The notes: generated by a model not told the origin, from the sequence alone. Counted from the stretch's first letter, positions 45,208-58,089 are shown. The stretch is 64,000 nt of DNA from Persicaria tinctoria (GCA_037127255.1 JBANSL010000005.1:60853909-60917908); one strand, 5' to 3'. A program made the numbers and translations.

Positions 45208-46158
45208 TCATCCTTCATTAATCATCAAATCACCAAAAACAATGTCAAAAAGGTTCGAAGGAAAATCAAATTCAGAGTAAGCAAAATAAACCGAATCCGG
45301 TCGAAGTTGGGCTAAGAAATGTGCTGCTTTGTTTCCCTCCCGTCGAACATGCATCAACCTACGTTCATGGAAAGTGCTTGCCAACCGACATGCCTTGTAT
45401 ACCAACGAGCCAGCAACTCCTCGAGAGCGTGATCCCCCTTCTAGCAACCGTATGGCGTTTGCACAGTCGGACTCAATGACAATGTCCTGGACTCCTTTTT
45501 CGCTAGCTACTTGCAGTGCCCAAACCACCGATTCCAACTCAGCTATAAGCGGCTCCGTACCTCTTTGAATTCTCTTCGCAGCAGCCCACGTTACCGCACC
45601 AAAAGCATCCCTGGCAATTATCCCCACGCCACACCCCTTATCCGCCGAAGACGCTGCATCACAATTCACCTTAATGAAGCCATCCGCCGGTAGGTACCAC
45701 CTCGCATAACCCCTTTCCTCTTCCCGTATATGGTCCGAGCTTCCCCTCCTACTTCCCTCAGCCTCATGGCAATTAGCACACTCACATGCAAGCTCAAAGA
45801 TGTGCAATGGATCATGCTCCACTCCCTCAAAAATCTTTTTATTTCTTGCTTGCCATATACCATCAACAATATAGCCCCACAAGCTAGCCACCCCCTTCTC
45901 TTTCAGCCTCGTCACTCTCTCCAACCAATTTGAGAACTCCCTCACCCCCTTTCCCAACATCTTTAGCTTAGGAGCAAATTCCCAGACCCCTTTTGCCCAT
46001 TTACACTCAAACAGGGCATGCATCACTGTGTCCTCCGCTCCACACCCCTCACAGCCCGGTTCCTGTAGCACTCGCCTGTCACATAGAGCTTTTTTGCATG
46101 GTAGGATCCCGCGACAAGCCCGCCACAACAAGTGTCGGACCCTCGGAACCACTGGCAA
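45208..46158 (-). pseudogene. C-terminal zf-RVT and RNase H part of the LINE ORF2
   Basis: Longest open part of the LINE (316 codons). It has a Cys/His zinc-type segment (CEGCGAEDTVMHALFEC) and a plant-LINE RNase H domain with acidic residues in VNCDAASS, AELESV and IESDCAN. The late motif reads NKAAHFLA where NxxADxLA is usual. It has no start of its own; it is the tail of a broken ORF2. Confidence 0.8.
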
Positions 46159-47362
46159 TTTCCATAGCGTGCCCGAAGCTTCCGAATCTTCGTTTGATCA
46201 GAACCCTGCCCCTCACCCTCGCTTCTGCGCCTCCTGTCCATGGCCAAGTGGTAAGCGGAGTGAACCGAAAGCTCCCCACCACGTGTGTAAAACCATGAGA
46301 GGGAATCCTCCGTCAACGAATCCACCAAGTAAATATCAATAATGATGTCGGCATCACACGGCAGAAAAGTCGACCGCACCAGCCCTTCGTCCCAACTCCC
46401 AAGACTCGCTCCCCCAATCAATGAGATCCACCACTCGCACCAGCCCTTCCTCCAACCTCGGCGTTGAAATCGGTCGGAATGTCGATGGCCTAGGAAGCCA
46501 TCTGTCCGTCCATATATTGAGATTTACCCCATTTCCGACCGTCCAAAATAGCCCCGCTTCTAAAACTTCCCTAGCCTTTAGGAGACTTCGCCATGCATAA
46601 CTCGGATTGTATCCAAGTCCTGCATCAAGAAAATTGGATCGAGGAAAATACCTTGCTTTTAGGAGCCTTGCTAAAAGAGAATCTGGTTCCTTTATAATCC
46701 TCCACCCCATCTTAGCTAGCAAAGCTAAGTTGAACGCCTCCATGTCCCTGAAACCAAGACCCCCACAATCCTTTGACGCCCCCATACGTCTCCATGACAT
46801 CCAATGCATCTACTTCCTTCCTCCCTCCCCTTCTCCCCACCAGAAATCACACATCATCTTCTCAATCTCCTTGCACATGTAGCTCGGAAGAAGGAAACAT
46901 GACATCGTATACGTGGGAATTGCCTGAACCACGTATTTGAGTAGAACTTCCTTACCCGCTCGCGAAAGCGTTCGGGACTTCCAACCCTTCAGCTTCTTCT
47001 AGATCCTATTCCGGACACCACTGAAAATCACTTTCTTCCTCCCAATCATCGTAGGAAGTCCTAGATAACGCTCGTGTTTCTCCACCTCTGCAACTCCCAG
47101 CCGGCTTTGGATCTCCTCCCTCACCCCAGGGTCTACATTTCTGCTGAAAGATAGCTCATACTTCGCAAAAGTTCACCTGTTGTCCCGACGCTTCTCCGTA
47201 GATGCGGAGGATGTTCACAATTTCTAAGCTATGTTGACAGGTCGCCTTTGCAAACAGTATACTATCATCAGCAAAAAAAAATAGGTGGGAGACCCTAGGA
47301 GCCGATGCTGCTATCCTCACTCCTTGCCAACTTCCTTCCTCCTCGCTAAACGGAAATTTCAC
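46159..47362 (-). pseudogene. Broken reverse transcriptase part of the LINE ORF2
   Basis: Several frames together give the C-terminal half of a plant L1 reverse transcriptase. HLFFFADDSILFAK with the catalytic FADD is near 47290, and GASKDCGGLGFRDMEAFNLA near 46740. A stop and frame changes between about 46810 and 47155 break it. Confidence 0.8.
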
Positions 47363-47525
47363 CGTGCTCTAAACGGAAATCGTATACTTTTATTGGATTA
47401 ATAAAAATTATACGTACACCTAAACCATCGGAATTTTAATTTCTAGGTCGGTGGCCGTGTAACCGAATCCCGATATACCTATGTGGATGCTCCAAGTCCT
47501 CTCCCTCTCTATCTGCAACCCACCG

Positions 47526-50500
47526 ATGATGGCGTGTGCTCTCTCGCACCACCACTTGTACATTCACGCACTCCACCACCGCCGCTTTTTCCCATCCTAT
47601 CGTCGCCGCCGTTGCTATTGGCACAACCACAACAACACTTCACTCCCACAGAACCCTAATTTTACTCTCCGTCTTCGTGCGATCCCCGAATCTCAAGACT
47701 CTAAGCTCTCGACTCGGGGTGACAGTCTTGACCAGGAGCTCCCGGATCTTCCTTCCCATTCCACGTCCTCTTCTGCTTCTTTCTCCTCCATTTTTCTCCG
47801 TCTGAGGTTCTCCCTTGTCAAATGAGCTTATTCCTATTCGGCTTTTGCTACCACGGCAATTCAAATTGATGAATTTTGTGGATTTTTCAGAGAAGCTGTT
47901 GTGGTCGATGGACTTGGTTTCGAGATCTTGTCTATTGCATTGCCTGCTGCCTTGGCTTTGGCTGCTGACCCCATCACTTCATTGGTTGACACTGCATTTG
48001 TTGGCCGTTTGGGTAAATACTTAATTCACATGCTCTTTGTTCTTTAGTCATGGAGCTATTCCAATTTCGTACTCTCTTTTTTCCCCCTTCCATTTATAGT
48101 AGCTCAAACTTTGTATTCCTTTGATTGTTATCTGTAAGTTTCAGTTGCTCCTTGGTATGATTGGGTATGATGCAAGTTCCTATCCTTTTTTTTTTGGTAG
48201 GTTCGGTTGAGTTGGCAGCTGTTGGGATATCAGTGTCAGTGTTTAACTTGGTCTCAAAGTTGTTTAATGTTCCATTGCTCAACGTCACCACATCCTTTGT
48301 TGCCGAAGAGCAGGCAATGATCGACGAGGAAACTGTCGACTGTTCCCAATTGGACCAAGGTACTTCATCAAGTTATACAATAGGACCTCGTAGCTTTTTA
48401 TCATGCCTATAATTAAGAGAAGCAAAACCGATTCACTTATGAAGACTTTGTTTGTTGTATAAGATTCTGATGTCGGTGGTGGTCAGCACAAGGAGCTCCT
48501 TCCTTCCGTATCAACTTCTTTGGTCCTGGCTGCAGGTTTCGGCTTTTTTCAGGCTGCAGCTCTTTTCTTGGGCTCTGGATTTCTTATGAATGTTTTGGGT
48601 ATATCTATTGTACGTCTGAGTATGACTATTTTGTAGATTTTGTTCTTCTCCAATTATCTTATGATTTAAGGAACATTCTCAATGACAATGAGTACATTAT
48701 CTGCATCTCCTATTTCACAATGCAGTAATTAGTAATTACTTGATTATGGATACACTCACATGCCTAATTTTCTTATGAACTTCCCTATTTGCAGGATTCC
48801 CCAATGCGCATTCCAGCTGAGAAGTTTCTTTCTATGAGAGCTTTTGGGGCTCCACCTATTGTGATTGCTCTTGCTGCACAAGGAATTTTTCGGGGATTTA
48901 AGGATACAAAAACACCAATGTATGCAATTGGCAAGTATCATCCTTTACCTTCCTAATGGTTTCTCAAGAAATTGTTTGGACGCTTGGCTGTCCTTCCCGA
49001 CTAAGCTTCATTAAGCTTCACATGCCGGCATGCCGCTATGCTTGTAGGAGTGGAAAATAGTCGCTCCTCTGGGTGTTTCTTGTTCAAATGCGAATAATAG
49101 GAAGTATATAAAGAGGAAAAACCTTGCTATGATTAATTGTGCATTTATGCATTTTTCCTCTGCGCTATTAGAAAAGTAATAATGTGTTGGGTTGTAGGAG
49201 TTAACATTCGTTTCTTATTGACAGGAGCTGGCAACTTGGTGAATGCAATACTGGATGCTATACTGATATTTTCACTTGGTCTTGGAATCAGCGGTGCTGC
49301 AATAGCAACTGTGACATCTGAGTAGGTCAATAATGTGATAAATATTAAAATATCAAAAGAAAAAAGAAATCCCCTTTTGAGATTCTTTCTGACTAGATTG
49401 TTGATGGTAGATATTTGATTGTAGTTATTCTGCTGTGGAAGTTGAACGAAAGAATTTCTTTCACTACTCCAAATGTTGATGTAGGGAGACTTCTTCAATA
49501 TCTCAAAGCAGGTTGGTATTGCTGGCTTTGGTTTTAAAACTCAACTTTGAAACTTAAAGTTCTTGTGACTGTGTGTCTTAAAAACGCAGAATATTCTGGA
49601 TTCAATTGTGACCAACTGACTTTTTATTTATCTAGAAGTGGAACAGTAACCTAGGTCATAGGCAATAGTTAATTGTCCCCAACTGGAAATTCATTTTTTT
49701 TCATGGTAGAAAAATGGTGGATTGATTTGAAAAGAATGGCAATGGTTGGGGTAGAAACTAAGCAGACATAGGGTTAAGGCTTTGCTTGTGAGGTAAAATT
49801 TTGAAATATTTGAGATCATTTCATAAGCATGAAGTTAATTTTTTTAATTCTTTTTTTGTAGGAGGTCTTCTGATCGCTAGAACTGTAGGAGTGCTTGTAA
49901 CAATGACACTGGCAACTTCTATTGCAGCAGAGGAGGGTCCTATAAAAATGGCTGGGCATCAGATATGCTTACAAGTTTGGTTTGCTATTTCTTTGCTAAC
50001 TGATGCCATCGCACTTGCTGGCCAGGTGAGTTTCGTGCAGCATTTCCCGGTGGAAAGTGGATAAAATGGGATTCAATATGATCAATTTGAAGTACAATTC
50101 TTTTCTTGTGTTGCACTAACTTTCCCACCAAAACGTGCTTTAGAGATTTTCAGTAAAGTTTGACTATTCCACTATTTAGAGCTAGCTATTATCTATTCAT
50201 AATCTAATGATCAGCTTTATAGGTTTAAGCTGTATCCAATGGCAGTCTCTCTATAGAACCTTTTATTTTGGAGAGAGCGGTCAACCTCCCTCTCCCCTGT
50301 CGGACACTCTCGAATCTCGATAGCAAGGTTATCACACTTTCCCAGTAGTGTGCTTGAGTCTCCTTTCCACATGACCAAACCATCATAGCCTTGCGTCTTG
50401 TAACTTATCCCTTATAAAGTCTCTCCTCTCGATATGATCACACCGTCGAAGCCTACGCATCCTGCAGCTTATCTCTTATACAGACCACACCTACCCTATC

Positions 50501-51956
50501 ATGAATTACTTATTTCTATTTGTTGAATATATTATGTCGACACGTCCATCTTGGCGTCCTCTCCATGTCGTCGCAAGCCTCTACTAATTCACCTTCATGG
50601 TCACCCAACACTCGGCCCTCATACAACAAAGTCGGCCTCACTACCATTCCGTAAAATTTTCCCTTGAACTTTTCAGGCACTTTCCTATCACACAATACTC
50701 ACGATGTAGCCCTCCATTTATCCCACTCCCTCTGAATCCGGTGTTTGATATCCTTGTGCACACCTCCACCACCTTGCATTTCTGAACCCAAATACTTGGA
50801 ACATAGATGAGGAAACAAAATTGAATAAGCAATATTTAGGTCTTCATTGTTTCTTCCTTTTTTAAGTAATTTGGTTTTATGGAAGTTCTGCAACTTTTAG
50901 GTAGCAACCACTGGAATAGTCCTTTGCCTGCCTTTCACATGTAAAGCTTGTTTTTTGCAGACAGTTTTGGCATTGACATGCTCATTTGCTTAACAACAGG
51001 CTCTTCTTGCTGGTGCTTATTCAAACGGTAACTATGAATATGCACGTCAAGTAATTTACAGAGTGCTACAGGTTAGTCCTGTAAGAATATTATCTGCTCA
51101 GTTTATTTCATATTCCTGTTTCTAGTTTACTTCCTGACTCCTGTTGCTAAAATGGCTGTTTTAGATATCTAATTCATCCTCAATTTGTGTATTAGATTGG
51201 GTTATTGACAGGAATCGGCTCCGCTATCATTTTGTTCCTCGGATTTGAAAGTTTTTCGAGCTTATTCTCTACAGATCCAGAAGTTCTAAAGGTCACTTTC
51301 TCAGGTCTCTTGGTGAGTGGTTATTCATATTGACTTATTTGTTTCATTAATGCACAAATGTTTATCCAGATCAGTGGATACGTATTGAGATTGGCTCTTG
51401 TTTTTACAGTTTGTAGCTGGATCTCAGCCTATAAATGCTATAGCTTTTGTTCTTGACGGCCTCTATTACGGGGTCTCAGACTTCCGCTATGCTGCCTACT
51501 CAATGGTAACAAAAAAAAAAAAAGCTTTTGCTGCGAAAGAACGGTTCTTCTGCATACGATTCTCTTCTTATCTCATCCTCCAAATCTATAATTACAGGTC
51601 CTTGCTTCATTATTATCTTCATTGTTTATGCTTGTGGCTGCACCTGCCTTTGGCCTGGGTGGGGTCTGGACAGGGTTATTTTTGTTTATGACCTTGCGTG
51701 TAGTTGCAGGAATCTGGAGGTAAACGTCTTCCATGATCCATTTGAACACAAATAACTACTAATCAATATCCAATCTAGTTATCGCTGGTTATCACGGCCT
51801 CTAAAAAATCTATGCTTTCCATTGAGCTTGTGGTTAACTTTGCCATTTAGAATTCATTTCAATGTCTGATAGAACCAGCTGATAATTTTCTTTTCCAAAA
51901 TTAGGTTGAGCACAAAGACTGGGCCTTGGAGACTGATTTGGCCAGAGATCAAGTAG
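47526..51956 (+). CDS. DTX44: Plastid-type MATE transporter, DETOXIFICATION 44-like (13 exons)
   Basis: Exons that I join: 47526-47806, 47891-48012, 48201-48359, 48464-48609, 48795-48930, 49225-49321, 49411-49511, 49862-50025, 51000-51071, 51196-51312, 51410-51505, 51598-51719, 51905-51956. They total 1665 nt, 554 codons, with phase kept at every junction. The product is a MATE-family exporter with about 12 membrane segments; typical motifs are IALPAALALAADPITSLVDT, VPLLNVTTSFVAEEQA, RIPAEKFLSMRAFGAPP, KMAGHQI and VAGSQPINAIAFVLDGLYYG. The first 85 residues are Ser/Arg/His-rich with few acids and fit a chloroplast transit peptide. The subgroup is assigned by resemblance to Arabidopsis DTX44, whose substrate I do not know to be settled. 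All introns are GT-AG except intron 5, which is GC-AG. The start is the first Met of MMACALSHH; in-frame Met at 47481 and 47487 are alternatives. Confidence 0.9.
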
Positions 51957-52382
51957 GGATTCATGTAAACGTACCTGCTTGGGTACTGGCGCAACATGTC
52001 AGGGCTTGAGGCTGGATAATGTTAGTTTTCTCAATGGCTCGTTGCCATGAAGCGTGCTGTTGAAATGGATGTTCAACCTTTGAACTAGCTAGTCATCACT
52101 TGGTTGTGTCTGAACTGCATTTAATTCTTCAAGCCTGGTTATTGCCTGAGGCTTGAAGATGGCGGTCCATTGAAATGGGTCCAAACAAGTTACAAGCTCG
52201 CACACATGATTGGCTTGAAACATGATCTCAGAATTGTAAGCAGCCATTATATCGATTGCTTTGCTAGGGGGAATCTGGAATCTCGTGTGTGTCACTTGAT
52301 AATGGGTTTTTATTTTGGTAAAATCACTTGATAATGGTTGTCTTGTAATAGTTGTACATTTATAATCCCCAACATATGCCTC

Positions 52383-52388
52383 AATAAA
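52383..52388 (+). terminator. Polyadenylation signal of the MATE gene
   Basis: AATAAA about 430 bp after the stop codon; the copy downstream keeps an AATAAA at the corresponding place (near 59115). Confidence 0.5.
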
Positions 52389-52519
52389 TGAAAGAATAGT
52401 TCGCTTTGTGCTCATTGTGTTTCTTTTTCGTCTTTTCCTTTATCATCCGAAGGGCTCCATCATTGTGGCTCTTTATTTACAAATTAAAGGAGGGCTCCTT
52501 CACCTTCAATTCCATGGAG

Positions 52520-52967
52520 TGTTACAGAAGTTAGATAGGTTTATTGTTTAAAGTACTCAATCCGTTCGGCAAAACTTGTCATTTTAGCTTATTTCACAAG
52601 TTTTAAGACAATTAACAAATGTACTAATTTACCCTCAATTATTACCCTTCTTTTTTACTTTATCGAAAACTACAACTAACAAACCATCAATCACATCAAG
52701 GGCGTTTTTGTAAAGTGAAGGGCAAAATACCTAAAATGACAAGTTTTTTTGAACAAAACTAACACTCTAAAATGACAAGTTTTGCCGAACGGAGGGAGTA
52801 TTATTTATTAGTCTAGGAAGTTGGGTAGGCTGAATCATTTATTACTTAGTTTCTTCCCTAGATGTGGTTATATTCTCCTCTCTCTCTTCTGCTGAGACTC
52901 TTGTATTATATATCTCTTATTTTCTTGAGAATGATATGAGAAGAATCCTCTTCCATCCAAAGTTACA
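52520..52967 (+). repeat. Left LTR of copia element 2 (with MITE)
   Basis: 448 bp including a 244-bp Stowaway MITE and its duplicated TA. The rest matches 57885-58089 closely. Confidence 0.92.
52556..52799. mobile_element. Stowaway-type MITE in the left LTR
   Basis: 244 bp, flanked by TA/TA. The 32-bp terminal inverted repeats include CCGTTCGGCAAAACTTGTCA and differ at two positions near the tip. The right LTR shows the empty site, proving insertion after the copia element. Confidence 0.93.
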
Positions 52968-53133
52968 TGGTATCAGAGCCACCCTATTAGGGTTTCGATA
53001 TTTCCTTTAATATCTTTCTCAAACACAAATTAGGGACTGGTGTCTGATTAGGTTTCAATCAGACATCTCCACGCTTCCTCAGAAGTATCCTTCGGTGTGG
53101 TCAGTTTGTGTCAGTTTAGCTTTTGTGCCTTCA

Positions 53134-55211
53134 ATGGAGGAGAAGAAAGCAACCCTTGTGTCAGAAATGGTGCCTGTAATGTCCAAAATTACGGACCATA
53201 AGTTGACTGGTTCAAATTACTTGGACTGGAGCAAGACAGTCCGTTTGTATCTAAGGAGTATCGACAAGGATGCTCATATGAGTGATGATCCTCCCAAGGA
53301 CGATTCAAAACAAGCGTGGCTAAGAGAGGATGCTCGCTTATTCCTGCAGATTCGGAATTCGATTGATAGCGAGGTAATTGGCTTGATCAATCATTGTGAA
53401 TTCGTTAAAGAACTAATAGATTATCTAGACTTCCTGTACTCTGGAAAAGGGAACGTCTCTCGCATCTATGAGGTTTGTCAAGATTTCTATCGCGCAGAGA
53501 AACAAGATAGGTCTCTGACGAAGTACTTCATGGATTTCAAGAAGATTTATGCAGAGCTCAACATGTTGTTACCATTCAGCGCGGATGTGAAGGTACAACA
53601 AACCCAAAGGGAGCAGATGGCTGTCATAAGTTTCCTGGCGGGTCTTCCTGCTGAGTTTCAGACAACAAAATCTCAAATAATCTCTGGATCTGAGATTCCT
53701 TCATTACAAGATACCTTCAGTCGACTTCTGCGCACCGAAGTTCGTCCAGAGACCATCAGTTCTGCACCTGTTCAGGCAGAGAGTGCTCTTGTGAGTCGAG
53801 CCAATGACAATGGACAACAACAAGAATCTGGAGGAGGGATTATATGTCACTATTGTCGCAAGCCTGGTCACATGAAGCGTGACTGTAGAAAACTGCAGAA
53901 CAAAAATTTGAGAACTCAATCTGGATCTGGCCAATCTGCTCATATTGCTTGTGCTGAAACATCTGAGAAGCCTATTATCATCTCTGCCAATGAGTATGCT
54001 GAATTTCGCAAGTACCAGGGATCCCTAAAGTCTTCCTCTACTTCGATTACAGCCAGCACCAAGTCAGGTAATCCAAACACATGTCTTGTTGCCTCCTCTT
54101 CAAAGTGGGTCATTGACTCAGGTGCAATAGACCATATGTCAGGTAATCCTAACCTATTTTCTACCTTCCAACCCTACCACCAAACCTCCACTATCACTTT
54201 GGCTGATGGGTCACCCTCTAGAATTGTTGGTTCTAGCACCATTACCCCAACACCATCAATCCCACTGTCCTCTGTCTTGAGTTTGCCCAGCCTATCTTTT
54301 AACCTATTATTTGTGAGTAAAATCACTCGTAATCTCAATTGTAGTATCTCATTTTTTCCTGAATATTGCGTGTTTCAGGATCTTATGACGAGGAGGATTA
54401 TTGGTAAAGGACATGAATCAGGAGGTCTCTACATTCTTGATACACAAGTTCCCAAATCAGTAGCTTGTTCTGGAGTAGCTACCCCACTTGAAGCACATTG
54501 TCGGTTGGGTCATCCATCTCTTCCTTTGTTAAAGAAATTGTGTCCACAATTTCACAGTTTGTCTTCACTGGATTGTGAGTCTTGCCACTTTGCTAAACAT
54601 CATCGTTCTAGTTTGATTCCTAGGATCAATAAACGAGCAAATGCTCCTTTTGAATTAGTTCATTCCGATGTTTGGGGTCCTTGTCCTCTTGTGTCAAAAA
54701 CTGGTTTTAGGTACTTTGTCACCTTTGTTGATGACTATTCTCGTATGACTTGGTTATTTTTAATGAAAAATCGATTTGAGTTGTTCCCTCATTTTTCATC
54801 CTTTTGTGCTGAAATCAAGACTCAATTTCAAACCTTTGTACAAACTTTGAGGAGTGACAACGCCAAAGAATATCTATCAGAGGTGTTCCACACTTATATG
54901 ACTCGAAATGGCATTATACGTCAAACATCTTGTGTTGATACACCATCACAAAATGGACTGGCTGAACGAAAAAATCGGCACTTGCTAGAAACTGCACGAG
55001 CACTTTTATTCCACATGAAAGTTTCCAAAGTGTTTTGGGCTGATGCTGTTTCTACAACTTGTTTTCTCATAAATCGAATGCCCTCCTCTGTTCTTAATGG
55101 TGAGACTCCCTATCGTGCACTCTTTCCTACAAAATCCATGTTCTCAATTGAACCCAAAATATTTGGTTGCACTTGTTTTGTCCGGGATGTTCGCCCTCAT
55201 ATCACTAAATT
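53134..55211 (+). pseudogene. Gag-protease-integrase part of copia element 2, interrupted
   Basis: ATG at 53134 (MEEKKATLVSEMV). Gag (LTGSNYLDWSKTVRLYLRS and on) is followed by a CCHC knuckle (CHYCRKPGHMKRDC, near 53846), the protease motif WVIDSGAIDHM (54106) and the pre-integrase HCRLGHPS. The integrase core (VDDYSRMTWLF, LRSDNAKEY, QNGLAERKNRH) comes next. The frame is intact until a hAT MITE interrupts it at 55212; the sequence resumes after the MITE in the coding sense. Confidence 0.88.
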
Positions 55212-55292
55212 CAGGCCCGGACCTGAGGCGAGGCCCAAGAGGCTGTCGCCTCAGGCCCACTTTTGTTAGGGGGCCCAATGTTCAAATGTATG

Positions 55293-55382
<90 letters not shown>

Positions 55383-55899
55383 TGAAAAACCTAAAAGACT
55401 ACATGGACAACTTGGCCCAACGGTTTAAGACACGGAACAGAGGCTAGTGGGTTCTTTTGAACGCGGGTTCGAGTCTTATGTTTTGCATTTTTGGCTTTCT
55501 TTTTTGTTCAACGGAAGCTCTCTTCTTCTTCTTCTTTTTTTTTTTTTTGAAAAACCCAGATTTTATTGCTTCATTCATCATTTAACAGAATTTCAAGTTG
55601 AATAGTTGCGTATTGAAATCCACAAACGTAGTTGCGTCATATGCACATTCAAAATTAGATTTGGGAATGCATTTTTTTTTAAACATCCATAACAAATTAA
55701 TATGATATAGTATATTACAAGATCATAACATTAATATTTTTTTAAAATATTCAAAATTAGATTTGCGTCATGTTGCCGCGTTGGCTTTCTATTTGTTTTT
55801 TTTATATACTTTGATGTTTGTTTTGTTAGGGTTGAAAATAATAAAGGGTCCCATTTTAAAATCTCGCCTCAGGCATTCAAAATCTCAGGTCCGGCCTTG
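55212..55899. mobile_element. hAT-type MITE in copia element 2
   Basis: Target duplication ACTAAATT (55204-55211, 55900-55907), perfect over 8 bp. Ends are CAGGCCCGGACCTGAG and, inverted, CAAGGCCGGACCTGAG. The body has no gene; it contains an (AT)n run. Confidence 0.9.
55300..55379. repeat. (AT)n microsatellite
   Basis: About 80 bp of pure AT repeat inside the hAT MITE. Confidence 0.97.
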
Positions 55900-57877
55900 A
55901 CTAAATTGGATCCCAAATCCTTGAAATGCATTTTCCTGGGTTACTCTCGCGTGCAGAAGGGATATAGATGTTATTGCCCGAGTCTTAATAAGTATCTTGT
56001 GTCTATTGATGTTACTTTCCTCGAAGACACACCATTTTCTCCACCTTCTGTTCATGAGGAGGAAGAAGATGATTTGCTCATTTATACCATCACCTCTTCT
56101 ATCCCTCCTCCGGTCAAGCTAGCCTCCTATCACTCAGGTTTATTCTAGGCGTCAGCACCTGCCTGATCCATGTCCAGCACCAACATTATCTTCGTCATCA
56201 GATCACGCTTCAGGTAATGATCTATCTATTGCTCTTCGCAAAGGTAAACGTCAATGTACCCATCCCATCTCTACTTGTGTGACCTATAATAACCTTTCAT
56301 CCTCCACTTGTGCATTTGTTGCATCTCTTGACTCAGTTTCTATACCTAAAACTGTCCATGAAGCCTTAAACCACCCTGGTTGGTGTGAGGCTATCAAGGA
56401 GGAAATGAAGGCTTTGGATGAGAATGGTACTTGGGATTTGGTGGCTTTACCGACAGGAAAAAAAACTATTGGGTGTAAATGGGTGTTTGCAGTTAAGGTT
56501 AACCCTGATGGATCAATAGCTCGATTGAAGGCTCGACTAGTGGCTAAAGGATATGCTCAAAATTATGGGGTCGATTATTCTGACACATTTTCTCCTGTCG
56601 CCAAATTGACATCTGTCAGATTGCTTATTTCTGTGGCTGCAAAATACAGTTGGTCTCTGCATCAGTTAGACATAAAAAATGCCTTTCTTCATGGAGACCT
56701 CCAAGAAGAGGTTTATATTGAGCAACCTTCTGGCTTTGTTGCTCAGGGGGAGAATGGGAAAGTTTGCCGTCTGCGCAAGTCTCTATATGGCCTGAAGCAA
56801 AGTCCTAGAGCTTGGTTTGGAAAGTTTAGTGAAGCACTTGAAAAGTTTGGAATGCACAAAAGCAAATCTGATCACTCTGTCTTCTATAAACAATCTGAAT
56901 TAGGCATCATGTTATTGGTGGTATATGTGGATCATATTGTCATCACTGGAAGTGATACACCAGGTATTCTATCTCTGAAAGCCTTTCTTCAAAGTCAATT
57001 TCAAACTAAAGATTTGGGGATGTTAAAATACTTCTTGCGCATTGAGGTAACAAGAAGTAAGAAAGGAATTTTCTTATCTCAAAGAAAATATGTGCTTGAT
57101 TTGTTATCAGAAACGGGGAAATTAGGGGCTAAACCTTGTAGCTCTCCCATGATTCCTAATCTGCAGCTTACAAAAGAAGGTGATGTGTTCAAAGATATTG
57201 AGAGATACAGAAGACTCGTGGGAAAACTGAATTACTTAACAGTGACCAGACCAGATATTGCATATCCAGTCAGTGTACTAAGTCAATATCTGTCTTCACC
57301 AACAGTTGATCATTGGGCAGCTATCGAACAGATTTTGTGTTACTTGAAAGGAGCTCCAGGACGCGGCATTCTTTATAAGAATCATGGTCACACTAACATT
57401 GATTGCTTCACAGATGCAGATTGGGCGGGGTCTAAGGATGATCGAAGATCCACATCAGGTCAGTGTGTTTTTGTTGGTGGAAACCTAGTGTCATGGAAGA
57501 GTAAGAAGCAGAGTGTTGTTTCTCGTTCAAGTGTAGAGTCAGAATATAGAGCCATGGCACAAGGTGCATGTGAGGTTAAGTGGATATATCAACTATTGAC
57601 TGAAATAGGTCTTGAGACAAATTTGCCTGCAAGGTTACATTGTGATAATCAAGCAGCCCTTCATATTGCATCCAATCCTGTTTTTCACGAACGAACGAAA
57701 CACATTGAGATAGACTGCCATTTCGTCCGTGAAAAGATACAAGAAGGCTTGATTAAAGCAATGTATGTGAAGACCGGAGAACAATTGGGAGATCTTTTCA
57801 CAAAGGCTTTAAACGGAACTAGAGTTGATTATCTTTGTAACAAGCTGGGCATGATTAACATCTATGCTCCATCTTGA
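55900..57877 (+). pseudogene. Reverse transcriptase-RNase H part of copia element 2
   Basis: Continues the polyprotein after the MITE. A frameshift near 56120 breaks it before the RT domain, after which 56279-57877 is open. The RT catalytic box reads YVDHI where YVDDI is expected (about 56922-56936), so one metal-binding Asp is lost. RNase H is complete (DADWAGSKDDRRSTSG, SSVESEYRAMA, HERTKHIEIDCHFVRE). It ends in TGA just before the polypurine tract. Confidence 0.88.
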
Positions 57878-57884
57878 GGGGGAG

Positions 57885-58089
57885 TGTTACAGAAGTTAGA
57901 TAGGTTTAAATTGTTTAAAGTATTATTTATTAGTCTAGGAAGTTGGGTAGGCTGAATCATTTATTACTTAGTTTCTTCCCTAGGTGTAGTTATATCCTCC
58001 TCTCTCTCTTCTGCTGAGACTCTTGTATTATATACCTCTTATTTTCCTGAGAATGATATGAGAAGAATCCTCTTCCATCCAAAGTTACA
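57885..58089 (+). repeat. Right LTR of copia element 2
   Basis: 205 bp. It keeps the uninterrupted TA site (AAAGTATTATTT) where the left LTR carries the MITE. Confidence 0.93.

Larger units (their letters stand above)
45181..47365 (-). mobile_element. 5'-truncated L1-type LINE
   Basis: Minus-strand non-LTR element with a terminal poly-A (T run 45181-45190). Reading along the minus strand, the end of reverse transcriptase with FADDS (about 47290), the C-terminal RT region, a zf-RVT segment (HLLWRACRGILPCKKALC) and an RNase H domain follow. Several stops and frameshifts separate the parts. It begins in the middle of RT, so the 5' half is missing, which is typical of L1 insertion. No clear target duplication was found. 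Confidence 0.88.
52520..58089 (+). mobile_element. Short-LTR Ty1/copia element 2
   Basis: LTRs begin TGTTACAGAAG and end GTTACA; about 202-205 bp each when the MITE in the left one is removed. The primer-binding site TGGTATCAGAGCC directly follows the left LTR (52968-52980). A polypurine tract GAGGGGGAG precedes the right LTR. The bases flanking the element differ (TGGAG on the left, GTTTC on the right), so the two ends do not come from one insertion. The short LTR and polyprotein style suggest the Ale/Retrofit group, not verified. Inactive: see the interrupted pol. Confidence 0.92.

Noticed and set aside
53095..53133. Longer start for the copia element 2 polyprotein
   Set aside because: The earlier start would be GTG; the ATG at 53134 gives the usual copia gag beginning.
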